Below, in pieces: positions 25,926-37,300 of a DNA stretch of 64,000 nucleotides. The notes under the pieces were generated by a model. The model ran no database searches, had not been told where the DNA came from, and was given only the letters and a program-made list of their open reading frames with translations. The stretch comes from Rhea pennata (lineage: Eukaryota; Chordata; Aves; Rheiformes; Rheidae). Position numbers and translations under genes: made by a program. The stretch lies in contig NC_084702.1 in NCBI RefSeq assembly GCF_028389875.1, positions 39,121,053-39,185,052 on the forward strand, given 5' to 3'. How positions within the stretch are numbered: position 1 is the first letter of the stretch; each line of letters begins with the position of its first letter.

Positions 25926-28852
25926 ATATAAAGGAGACTAGACTTAAGGTAAAAGAATATACATACCTTTGTTCAGTTAAGTATTAAAAAAAAAGAGAGA
26001 GAGAGAAATCTTTGGGAGTTCACAATTCAAAACTGAGCTGGACTTTTGGGTTTTATTATAACAATGAGTGTAATTTATTTTTATAGCAGTAAAACTTATG
26101 GCCTTTCATCTTGTTTTGCAGATTTAAAAAGAAAATACATATTAACGCATTAAATCCACTTTTGCAGACATCCTGATATTCTCTAAACACTGCAATTCAC
26201 TTCTATAAATGGCTAAAAATGAAGTATTGTTCACTTCAGCAACAGGTAATTGTCAGAACACACATGACATTCAAGGCTATTACTATGCCCTCAATCCTCT
26301 TTCCCATTCAGGCTGATCTTCCATAATATGGTCCTAGAGTCAGGGAAGTTACAACTGGAAGTTACAACTAAATTTCAGAATGCCTCACATAATCCCTTCA
26401 CTGGCCCCTGCCCAGCACTGCAGGTATCAACTACCATAGCACCTCTGTTTTAAGCAAAATGGAAATATTCTGCCTCTGCTTTTCCTCTTATGAACAGCAT
26501 TCCAGTATCTCTATAGTTTTCTTTTCACTCTTCAGCACATAGCAGATTAACTACTGTATTTCCATCACTACCTTTGGCCTTGAGATGCATGATGTTTAGC
26601 AAAGTAAATATTTTATAAATCTAAATGCACCCCCCACCCCCTGTGTGACTAGTCATTCAGCTTTACCTAGTAATTTCCTGCATGGTCCTCATCATTTGCA
26701 GCTGAATCAGACCATCTGCTTAGAGGGATGTTCACTCTTGCACTAAAAGGAAAAGTCACCCACCTGCTTTGGTGAACTGTGGAAGAGATTGTTTGTTCTC
26801 AATATTAAAAGCCTGAGCCTCAAAATCCAGTTTGAATTTGTGAAGTATCAATCTTCTTTATGCAAAAGCACACAGCTCTATTCTTGACGAAACTGAGCTG
26901 GTTAACTGAAGAAGTCTGAATGCTTAATTTCTGCCACATTCATTAAGCCGTTTTGATCAGTCACCTTTCATGCAATGTTGAATCAGACTAGATGAAGTAG
27001 TGCAAAACTGCAATTCTACATATTCACCTGTTAATCTCTTTATTCACATATACTAAATCCCCTTTTCCCATGCATCTTATAAACGATTCCTCTACACATG
27101 CAAGCGTATCATCAGGAATGTATTTACAGAGTGACTGAAAAACCTTCTCACTGATACCTGTAACTTATCTTCCTATAATGCTGACTGTTTTTATTTTCCA
27201 CTCAAACCTACTAAAATCACAGCACAGCAAAACCCAGTCATTTTCCCAGCTAAAAATAATTAAAGCAAAAAGTTATCCTCTCTCACCATTCCTCTCTCAG
27301 CCACCTGCTCCAAATGCATTTTTCAATGTGAAGATCCTGGCATTTCAGATTATATCAGAGGAAACAAAATAATTTGCACAGAAAGGCTAAAGTCTTTTCA
27401 GAGAGTCTGAGAACCTGATTCAGCTACGAAGGTAAGAGGTTTCTTTAAAGAAACAAATTTGCATTTCAAATATAGCTAACTTTATAAAATTGTCTGGAAC
27501 TTCCTGTATATAAACCAGAGGACCTTTCATGCTATGGCATGTATGCTGATCTCTCCTGCTGTACAACTGCAGGAGCATGTTCACATTGCCATATTCTTAT
27601 TCATATTTTCTCTTTCTCAAACAGTTTCTGTGGAGAAATATTTTTTTCAATTCTGCTTTTCAACAGGTCAGTCCTACAGAATCCTCTTGGGGGAAAAAAA
27701 AGCTACATTGTAGTTTTTCTGTTCATTCAACAAGAGCAGAAAAAGAAACAAACAGGGAACATCTTTATAACTCTTACCAAAACACAGGTCATCATGCTTT
27801 GTTATTAAGTCTGCTCTATCAGCATTTCAACTGTTATGTTTGATTCTGTCCAAACCTACTTTTGGGAGGATCAACAAAATACTCTTTTTTGCAAATAGCT
27901 ACATGCCTATAGTAATGTTATTCTTCAAGTTGGGGAAGTTGTAAGATCATGAGGGGAAAGCTATAAGAAATACTCTGAGAATGTCTTGTTTTCACCAACT
28001 ACAAAATGCTTAGGTTTCATTACTACTTGCTAATCTATTATTTTCTGTGCCATACAGAATCCCTGTAAGGTTGACTCTCCCTTGGGACTATTCCTAACCA
28101 TGAAACATCAATTCTGTTCTAAGAAATCCAACTTATAACCCCACTACTGCCCTATTCTCTTCTGTATAAATGGTCTTTTGTATGTACACACTTTCAGGAA
28201 ATTGCCCTCCTCCTCCCCCAAGCACTCCCTACTGTCCGCCTCCTCAACTCGCAAAAAAAAACCCCCTCCCCAAATCAACACTAGTGAATAACTGTATTTT
28301 TGTTGGAGCACTTCCAGCTGCTCCACACGTTCCACTCTAGAAGCAGTAAATGAAACCCTTTAGTTTTGGCACACTTCTCAGTTCAAACACACACATGCAC
28401 ACACACACGTGCACGCACTCATGCTGAAAGGGAAGTAAGCAGCATCAAGCTCATTCCCAAAATAATGACCTTTCACTTCTCCCCCATACAACTTCCTCTT
28501 TTGCTAAAAAAGACAGCACTTCCAATTTCAAAAAATCTTCCTCTTTCAATCGGCTGCTAGTGTTTTAAAGCACTGTTTCTTCCACTTCATTCATGTGCTC
28601 CTAATTTACTGCTGCAGAGACAGACATAATATATCCCTCGTGTCAACACTTTGGTGATTTCATTTCCAGTGAAATCTAAAGAAAATTCTTCAGACGACTT
28701 TGCCAAGATTTTTCCCTCCCCTTTCAACAACCGAAAGCTAAAGCGAGCAGAAACTCTCACTCATGCCTTCTTCTGGCTCACAAAAGCAGCTCTGACAATC
28801 CCAGCCGTATTTTTCCTTTAATGAAGGCCTGGAAAAATATTTAAAATCATAC

Positions 28853-28883
28853 CTTCCTTGGATTCATCAGCTTCCGAACTCAT
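28853..28883 (-). CDS. TNFAIP8: TNFAIP8, first coding exon (residues 1-10 and first base of codon 11)
   Basis: This 31-base coding segment is too short for ORF callers. It reads M-S-S-E-A-D-E-S-K-E plus one G, then a GT donor at 28851-28852 in the context GAAG|GTATGA. The G joins TG at 8722-8721 to make GTG (Val-11), giving ...[13 protein letters not shown], which closely parallels the human isoform a N-terminus. The ATG (28883-28881) has A at -3 (GACACCATGA), a good initiation context. Phase and total length (198 residues) both fit. The exon extends upstream as 5' UTR for an unknown distance. Birds and mammals also make a TNFAIP8 form initiated at or near residue 12 from other first exons, so this is probably one of several starts. 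Confidence 0.92.
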
Positions 28884-28980
28884 GGTGTCAGTGCAGCTCA
28901 CTGCTGACCAGCTCACAGCTGACGTGAGCTTTGAGAAGCAGCAAGTTAACTTCTCAAAGAAAAAAAAAAAGGGGGGGGGT
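28884..28980 (-). promoter_or_regulatory. TNFAIP8: TNFAIP8 5' flank / 5' UTR with inverted repeats, CRE-like site and pyrimidine tract
   Basis: Immediately 5' of the ATG there are two near-abutting perfect inverted repeats. The first is AGCTCAC (28910-28916) with GTGAGCT (28924-28930). The second is CTTTGAGAAG (28929-28938) with CTTCTCAAAG (28950-28959). TGACGTGA (28920-28927), one base off the palindromic CRE/ATF site, sits in the first. On the minus strand, C9 (28979-28971) then T-rich sequence to 28956 precedes AG at 28954-28953 and 28951-28950. That is what a strong 3' splice site looks like, so this may be the start of an internal exon rather than a promoter. The sequence alone does not decide. 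Confidence 0.45.
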
Positions 28981-29869
28981 ATTAAGGGGAAAAGTCTGCA
29001 AATTCAGCAAATCACAGCTAAGCTATGAGGAAAGGATTCCGCCCCCTTCTGAACTACACACAGGCAACTGTCTGGAAAAACAGCACCTTAACAGAAACTC
29101 TCATTTTCCTTGCCAGCAGTTGCCATTTACGCATTTTATTCCCCCTAGTCTTTTAGTCTGTAGAGAGGGTGGAGTTTTACTTGTTACGGCTTGCCAACGT
29201 GGTATGAGAAAGCAAGCGTACGAGACCAAAAAAACCCTCAGTGTGGAACCGTGTCCGACTGTGGTGACTGACAAACAGACTGGAGCTCCGATATCCCGCA
29301 GTAAAATTTAATTTAAATCTTTTTTTTTAGCCTGAACTATACATTTCAACACTTCTTGCTATCCAGAATTAGTTCTGTAGCATCTGCAATTGTACTGATT
29401 AATACAGGACGACTAAATAAATACTTAAAGGATGAAAAGCAACAGCCTTCTTTTAGGTAGTTTAAGCTAAAGCTAAAAAGTTATTTTACTTTTTCCTTCA
29501 CCATGTTCAACATAGGGTGCTATCTACTCTGAAAGGAGCAATTGGTCTCTGATTCTTGAAAAAACTACTTGATTCCTTTATGTTATAGACCCCCCATATT
29601 AATAAAGGTATCATTTTTAAAGGCATATTATTCAATTTTGCTTTACAGCACAGCAAGAGAGAGGGTATGTTATACAGCACTCCCCTAACTCGTCACGCAG
29701 TAGGAGCTATGAACAGGACATGCGCCTTCGGCGCAGAAGCAATGGGAATTATCTGGAAGCCTGTTTTCCGATTGGCATGGTCTTCAGTAAAATCCTAGGA
29801 TAGCTAGGAAATAGCTTTTCCTGTTTAGTGCTTTACTGTATTTTTAGTACAGGGAACAGCACAAAGCCT

Positions 29870-30080
29870 CCGTGGAAACGTTACCGCTCGGGCCAGAAGC
29901 AGAGGCATGAGCCCTCAGGAAGAGCGCCGCCGACCGCGCTGCCGGCGCGGGCATGCAAGCTGCTGCTCCGCGGGGCAGGAGTCCCGCTGACAGCGCGCAG
30001 CGCGCACCCCTGAAGGGCTGGAGGCTCTTCGGGCAAGCAACGCTACAGGCAGTTGGGAACCGCGCTACTGCAGTCTCAGC
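29870..30080 (-). promoter_or_regulatory. Small CpG-rich patch about 1 kb upstream of the first TNFAIP8 coding exon
   Basis: About 200 bases are sharply richer in G+C and CpG than the surroundings, with tandem CGCGCA half-sites near 29993-30006 (NRF1-like). This is typical of a TATA-less vertebrate promoter or first exon. On the minus strand a usable donor (GAGCG|GTAACG, GT at 29884-29883) lies at its lower edge, so a non-coding or alternative first exon could end at 29885. The role and direction are inferred. Confidence 0.45.
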
Positions 30081-31786
30081 CAAGGGGAAATGAGTCTACT
30101 TCAAGACGAAATCAGAAAATGCCAAAGCTCCAGTCACAAGTTTAGTGTGCAGTTGTGCACTTCTGGCTGTGAAGTTTAGCTACATCCATTAAAACGTATT
30201 TGTAAGTAATGTAAAGCTTACACTGCAAGTAAGAAAGATGTTCTCAGAGGCAGAAGACATGGAGTCAGGAAGGTGGTATGAATTCTTGAACTAAGGCAAA
30301 TTTACTTTGTGAATCACGGTAAACAGTATTTCAGAAAGACAGACAGATCTCTCTTCAGTTGAAGCCTCCTGGTGATGCTGAAACATTTTTATTTGCAATA
30401 AGCACAACCCTATAGGTCTCTTGCAGGCATTCTGCAAGAAGCCAGCTGTCCTCCACAGGCCCTACTACGCAGGGTAGTGTGGCAAAGTATAGCCGTTGTG
30501 TTTTTCAAAACACAGAAACTGAGAGGGAATATTAATGTAAATGATATCACAGAAGAAAAATAATTACAGCACCAGACTAGCTAAAGAAGCTACAAAAAAG
30601 AAGTTAAAGAGGGGAAAAAAAATTATTAGTGCTCCACATCTTCCTGCTCCCTGGTTTGGGGTAATTACTGGACAGCAGACTGAAACCACTCAAAAAACCC
30701 CACACAGAATAGGAACAGGAAGAAACATAGTGTTAGCCAAGGTTAACTGTAATAGCCTTTGGGGTCCCTCAGTTAAAGGCAGTGTTCATATGGAAATTAA
30801 ATAGCCAGAATACAATCTAGTATCCAGAGCTTTCCATAAATAGATTTACACAATAGATGTCTTTCTCCTGTTGTAGATGACAGACAGACAAAGAAAGATA
30901 ATGAGCCTTGCAGTTAAATCTCAGGAAGTTTTGTAATTTTAGATTTCTAAAATCTCTTGGACATGTCAGAACTGTGAAAACAGATGAGAAAAATCTGATT
31001 ATTCTAATTTGTTTCTTCTCTACAGAGTTCAGACTGCATCTCCTTACCCAGCCCTGTTTCTTTTGTGTACAGGGTTAAAATTCAGACTTTAAACACTGTT
31101 TTTTTGAAATGTATTTTCATTTTGGTTGTTATACTTCTTAAAACACATCTGTCAGCTGAAAAGACTTCAAGCAGCCTGAAAACAGTTCAGGTAGGTAATT
31201 TTCCACTCGTATGATAAATAGTGACTTTTAATGGCAGAAGCTTATTGGGGCATTATCATCCTCGGAGTCTCTACCCGATGAACAGTCTTGAAACTCCAGT
31301 AGAAGTAACAGAGTAAGATAAAAATTATCAGAGACTCAGTGGACAATGCCCTTGCACAGGCAAGAGACAATACTGCGGTTAAGCCTGGAAGCTTAAAATC
31401 CCTTTTAATTGTAAATTCTGAATGAGATATGGTGTGAAAAGGACAAAGCAAAAGAATGACAAAACTCTAAAAATAGAATCTGTGGGCAAAAATAAATTTC
31501 ATAGGACAGATTCTCTTGAATGGGGGGGGAGAGGGAAGGGGAAGGAGGAATAACTTCCTAGAATGAAGGGCGTTCACATGTGCGGGCGACCACATGTTCT
31601 CCCATTTGGGCAGACACTGTCTCTGAAGAAGGGCAAAATACTCAGAGGAATCTAAAAGATGTACCAGAACCCACATAAAAATTGGGTTTACACACTGATT
31701 TTCAATGGTTAAAAGCTGAGAAACTATGAAACTGAATAGGACAGGAAAGGTCAAGCAAAGCATTGTCTTTTAGACACTCTTTCCTT

Positions 31787-31868
31787 AAAAAAAAAAAAAA
31801 AGGAAATACATATACACACACACACACTTACATTCACTTACAACATATATACACACACACACATATAA
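31787..31868. repeat. Poly-A followed by CA/TA microsatellite
   Basis: A15 (31787-31801), then CA and TA units in two blocks. No SINE or LINE body precedes the A-run. Confidence 0.9.
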
Positions 31869-33849
31869 AATACATATTGTAAGTGACCTAAAAGCCCCCT
31901 ATCTCTGTTAACACTAATGCCAGAACACAGCACAATGAACAGACAGCAGCCAGGCCTTGACTTTCTACGGCAATATATCGGGCATTCTTGAAGGAAGGAT
32001 AGCCGTGGAAATATCTCCCCTACCCAGTTTAAAATCTTGCTCATGTTTTGTTTCTCAAAACACACTTAGTTAACTGTGTGTACACAGGCATTTTCTTAAT
32101 AGAGAAACAGGCAGCAAATCTTACTACACCTTCTATCAATTTTTAAAATACGAAAAAAGGTCCCTAAAAGTCCTGTAATGCCTGCCAAGAAGACATTGAA
32201 GCTTAGTACTTAAAATATCAAAACAGATAATAATATTCTGGCTTACAAAAAAGAGGAAGAAGCCCTACTACATGAAAAGGATCAGGAAGAAGCTTTATAG
32301 GAGGCAGCTGCCATGGAAGCAAGAACAAATCTGCTACTGCAAAAAACCGCACAGCCATAGAGCACTTCTAGAGAAGGAAGTGGTACTATAACATTTCAGA
32401 CATTATATATTCCTGGGAAAAAAAGGGGGGGGGGAAGAGAACTTCCCCCTCTTCGGTTAAGTCTTGCTCTTCCAGAAGGTCAAGTTAAATGGACTGCAGA
32501 CTTCTAAAAAATAAAAACAAGGTACATGCCTAACTTAAACCCCCTGCTATAGGCAATAGCCACCAATCATTTTGTCTTTATAAGCCAGCTACATGTCTTT
32601 TGCTGGCTACAACTGTACTGAACTATTTGAAGCGACATGACAGCGCTTTGATTGTGATAGAGGAAATCTGGGTTTCCCCGATTTCTCAGCTGCGGTAAAA
32701 GAAAAAGATGCACAACTGTCTTGAAAGAGTCAGTGCTCATAACTGCAGCTGTGATTTTTTTATGCTAAGCCAACAGCCATGCCACAGACATTTTCTTTCC
32801 CATATACTGCCAAGGGTGAGGTAAATGAGAATGCTATGTGACCACTACGTTGAGAAAGTAAAGCTTTGCACAAAACTGTCCCATGCAGGATTAGAGAGCT
32901 GAGATAGTAGCAAGTGCACAGCTGTTTTCACGGTGTAAACCTGCTGCTCAAGGAAGATACCATACTTGCATATGTATAACCCAAGGATTACTTAAAACTT
33001 TGCAATTTAGCAATCGTGGTAGTATAAAAGGAAGTTTACCCCAGAACCTTCTCTCCTCTGTAACCCCAACATCCGTATCTGTTTCTGATACAAGCGCTAT
33101 TTTTTGACTCGAATTTCAACTTCTGGTACTCTTCAAGAGGAGTGGAATATAGGCATGAAAATGAAGTAGTTCCCTACCTTTGCACCTCACCTCAAAACAA
33201 ATTTCCCATAGGACAAGGGGCATATTGGACATAGTCCTAAAGCAGTCGCGTGTTCTATTATATCTTGATGAGCATCACTTGCAAAACATAATGACACTAT
33301 GTTACACATCTGTCACTCCAACTGCATTTTGTAATTTCATAATTCTCAGATATTTGAGTTTTGCTTAAATTGACATTCTGAAAAGCAATCTGAATGAGAT
33401 GGAAGACTGCTGTATTTTGATTCAAGGTTCTCCAAGCAGAAATAAATGCAATAGATGTGTTCTGCATACATCTCTGGAAATTTCAAATATGCAATCCTAC
33501 CAGAACAGCAACAAGGCATTTGTAGTATCTCAGAAAAATGGCACAAGTCTTTAGATAAAAGTTTGGGGTGAAAAAAGAGGACAAACAGTTAAATTCAAAA
33601 GCCTAGACACATCATCAGGGAATCAGCTGTAGTAAACTATTTTAGTAAGCATCTCCTCGCTTTCTGTAGAAGTTACCAATTGAGTAAGTGTCAAAGACAA
33701 CAGATAAATTTGCCTCTGACTTTCTGCATTGGTCCTTCTCCGTATCTTTCTTCAACATCATTACGAATTTTCAGACAAGCATCTCTAAATTTAAGTACAG
33801 ATTTAATGAAATGAAAGAAATTTGTCTTTTCTAGCCCTTTGCTATTAGT

Positions 33850-34330
33850 TTGTGCTAGCGGATGTGCTTTTGCATCTCCCTATGGCACGCTGAGGTCTCC
33901 CAATGCTGGGCTGCTGCCCCTCTCCCGGGGGACAGGGCTGGACCTGTCAGGCCGCTGCACGCAGGTTCTCGCGTGTGTGCTCTGCACGCAGCTATCTCAC
34001 GGGTGTGCTGCTGCCGCACACGGATCGGGGAGGCAAGGTTGCAGCGCTATCTTTCCTCTTTCCAGGCCCTCCCTTCAGACTCCAGGCTGGCTCGACAGCA
34101 AGGATGAACTGCTGCAAGAAAAGACATTCTCTCTCCTGACAACATCTCTCAGCTCTTGCGTGCTTTTGCCATCACAGCTAACCCAACACTGCTAAAGGCA
34201 GGAGCCATGAGGTGGCAGGGTTCGCGTGCTTCCTCGGTCCAGTTTGACTCGGTCTCCTTAGCTGTGCCCATAGCGGGGACAACGCAGCTCCACTCCCCAA
34301 ACGCCAGGATGGCTTCTTCCCTCAACAGGC
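33850..34330. promoter_or_regulatory. Moderately GC/CpG-rich patch
   Basis: About 480 bases have elevated G+C and scattered CpG in otherwise AT-rich DNA. Three overlapping open frames on plus and others on minus run through it. That is the expected side effect of high G+C, and none resembles a known protein. It could be an enhancer or a minor promoter. Confidence 0.25.
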
Positions 34331-37300
34331 AACCGCCAAACTTACGTGGGGGTTTGCTTTGCTGTGTGCCAGCTTGCCATAGTCCCAGTTCTAACAAACA
34401 TTTGATATCGCAGCAGATAGGTGAGTGATTTGTTGCAAAAATAGCTTGGAGCTTCTTTGAATTATTCACTGCTTGGCATTATAGGTGCAAAAGTGGGAGG
34501 AGGAGTTTGCTTTTATTTTAAAAAATAAGACAGACCTTATTAACAGACCGTTCTCAGATTCCTGCAAATAACAGGGTTAAAACCTAGAGCTACAACAGAG
34601 CCTGTCTCCCTAAAGCAACCAGGTTTTACAAAACAAGGCTGATCAGGAACCTTAATGCCTAGTCTGCTTGACTGTTTAGCACACACATGCGAAAGAGATC
34701 AAACTGCTTTATAATTGCTGCTTATCCACAATTAGATAGCCATCTTGCATTAAGCACTGAGCAACTATGGTCAGTGGAAAACCACCAAAACCAGTGGCTT
34801 CATGTACCAAAAAAAAAAAAGTTTCTAGGATCCAGCGATTTTATGAAATACTGGACTAGAGAAAGTTGTAAACTGCAAAGTCTTTTGACTACTAATCTAA
34901 TTCCACATCTCCAAAAACAACAGCAAATTTCTAGATAAAATAAAGGTTCAGAAACAGACTGCTGCAAGGTAATCAAAATTGCCAGAGAAAAAACTGATTG
35001 CAGAATCAACCACTTCCTGAAATAAAAACAGAATTTGTACTTAATTTCTTTTTCTAGACATTCTTCCTGACAATAGGCTGCTTGGCACAAAACAAAAGAC
35101 CTAAAGATCAGCTAAATAATTTCTGGAATATGACAAGGAAAGAGATATTTTACGGTATTATTTGTGAAGTATTATAACACCCATGCAACAAATGCAAGAG
35201 ATAGTAGACTGATAAATCAGCTTTCCTTTTACACATTCCATGAACTCTTCCCACCTATGTTTATACAGTTAATGGATTTGTACAACTATAAAGTCATGCT
35301 ATTAATTTCTGCAAAAAACTTTTACTAATTGCTAGCTAGTAATTCTGAGAAAGCTTCTTGGAGTTCAATGTATTTGCATAGAGTTACAAATATTTTTTTG
35401 TAGAATTACCATAAAAAAAACAGACAAGAAAAATGTTTAGTAGCATTAGAAATATGACAGTGTATGAGTCAACATCAAATATTCTTTTAAACTAAATCTT
35501 ATTTAATGTCATGCACTTCTGTATGCAACTCTACTGTTCATTTCATTTGTCTGTAGTTTTATAAGATGTTAAACCTTATATATTTAAATATATATATTAA
35601 ATGCTAGATTTTCAGTTTTCTTGCGCTATATCCAAGTTGTTCTGCTTTCAGTTCTGCACTTAAACAGTTACACACAGACATTCAAATTAGCAAAAAAAAA
35701 AGGGCTATTTTAAAGTTATTTCTTAACCCAGAGGTAGAGAATACCATGAGCAGTTGTGTCACTTCTATTATTGCAAAAGCAAATGCAACATGTACCATCT
35801 GTGTAGCACGAGTGCAGCAAAAACAAATTCCAGCTTTTATGCAGTTTTGCCAACTTGGGATTTAATTTTATTTTACATTAAAAGAGGACTCTTAACTAGC
35901 TGTGCAATGTTGGTATTGTTTACACAGTTTTGTAACTGAAAGAATTGGATGCAATAACCCATCTGTTGTTGCTATAGACAAATTTTACTCCCAAGATCTA
36001 TTTGTTTTATTACCTTTCACCATAAAATACACATATACCAAGATAATCTTAGGAAAATTCAGTCCAGTGAAAGCTGGAGGGACAAAATTAACCAAAGCAT
36101 TAGCAGGTGGAATCCACAAGCCATGTCTGAAAAATACGGGAATTACAGGTTTGGGCCTGATCCTTGCTGCATGCTATTCCTTATCATTAACTCTGTTTTA
36201 TCCTTTTGCATTACTTCAGTGATTTACACAATGTTGCTCAAGTCATTTGCTGAGGCACTTGCAGTACCTGGAGCTATGGGGCAGACTCACAAATGCTACT
36301 CTGGCCTATGTTTCTACTATGTGGTTAAATTATAAAAAGTCCAGCCCCAAGTACCACCGAGTAACCCCCCCAAATGAGTCTCTATTCTTCTCAGCCTTCA
36401 TCATTTCATTCTATTTCCCCCATCTGTGCTTTCCTCCTTGCCTATTTCCATACTGTCTCCTTCAGCACCCACCCCCCACCCTGCTAGTAGTTCTTGGAGG
36501 CCCAGCTTTTCCCTTCATTTCCAAAAGGCAACAGCAAAGCATGCAAAGGCAGTGCCACACGACCACGCATCTGACTGTGGGCACAGCTTTCAGTCAAGTA
36601 AACAAAACCTGGGGCTTCACCACTAGAGTAAGCAATGCAAGAGTGCCTCTGAAGACCTGCTACCTGATCACCAAGCTGCCAGGGTAAGCAGAAGCACAAG
36701 ATGATAAACTGATTAAAAATGAGCCCACCAAGCCAACGATGGGAAGAAATGCAGTGCTGCCAAGCAGCATGTAGAGCACCAGTCCTGGTTTCCATACAGA
36801 CTTTGCAAACCTTACTTTAAACAGACTCCTGACCGCTACCCTTCTCACCCAGACAGGCAAGTAACACAGGGAGGGTAAGAAGGTACACACACAAGAGGCT
36901 TCATAGAGTTGAGCTTGCCTTATTAATATTAAACATAACTTTGGTATGAAATTTTGACGTCCCATTAGTCTCATCTGTAAAGCTTACAAAGTCCATCCAT
37001 GCAATACCTGTAACAACGCCAAGAGCATCTGCAATAGCACAATAATGCCACAACAGCGCTTTTCTAGGGCTGACAGCCCGAGAAGGCAGTGTAACACTAA
37101 CCGCTTTGCACACTGCAAAGACTCCTGTGCCAGACAGATTTTCCAAATCCAGATCACTGTTACAAATATGTCGTGTCTGATTTCTGGTTTACAAATAGTG
37201 ATAAACTGCTGCCAGCAATTTTCAGAAGCTCTGTGGTAAAGAGGTGAGGAAACTTAGCCTCAAAATGCAACTTTCTTCATGAGCAATCTGCTAAAAATGC

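Larger units (their letters stand above)
8723..28852 (-). other. TNFAIP8: TNFAIP8 intron (~20.1 kb)
   Basis: The intron has GT at 28852-28851 and AG at 8724-8723. It is AT-rich and holds no further recognisable coding exon on either strand. It contains a TguSINE1-like SINE (25783-25925), a degenerate CR1 3' end (22400-22960), a short CR1 tail (19062-19120), a 36-base tandem duplication near 23.45 kb, an ATTCAAAT-rich array (10503-10594), TA/CA repeats near 11.0 and 18.2 kb, and homopolymer runs at 14584-14610, 15936-15954 and 17354-17372. I see nothing else I can name. Confidence 0.85.

Noticed and set aside
28931..29311. 126-codon plus-strand frame upstream of TNFAIP8
   Set aside because: It lies antisense over the promoter region, crosses a homopolymer and encodes no recognisable domain.
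29844..30083. 79-codon minus-strand frame in the CpG patch taken as a gene
   Set aside because: The first codon is TTG, not ATG. Only the internal ATG at 29954-29952 is a usable start, and that case is reported as a hypothesis.
32670..32679. NF-kappaB site GGGTTTCCCC
   Set aside because: It misses the consensus by one base on either strand and such matches arise by chance in 64 kb.
33839..34195. 118-codon plus-strand frame with two overlapping frames
   Set aside because: Several frames are open at once because the patch is GC-rich. There is no domain, no splice support and no recognisable protein.
36247..36687. 146-codon plus-strand frame
   Set aside because: Random composition, no known domain and no plausible exon boundaries.
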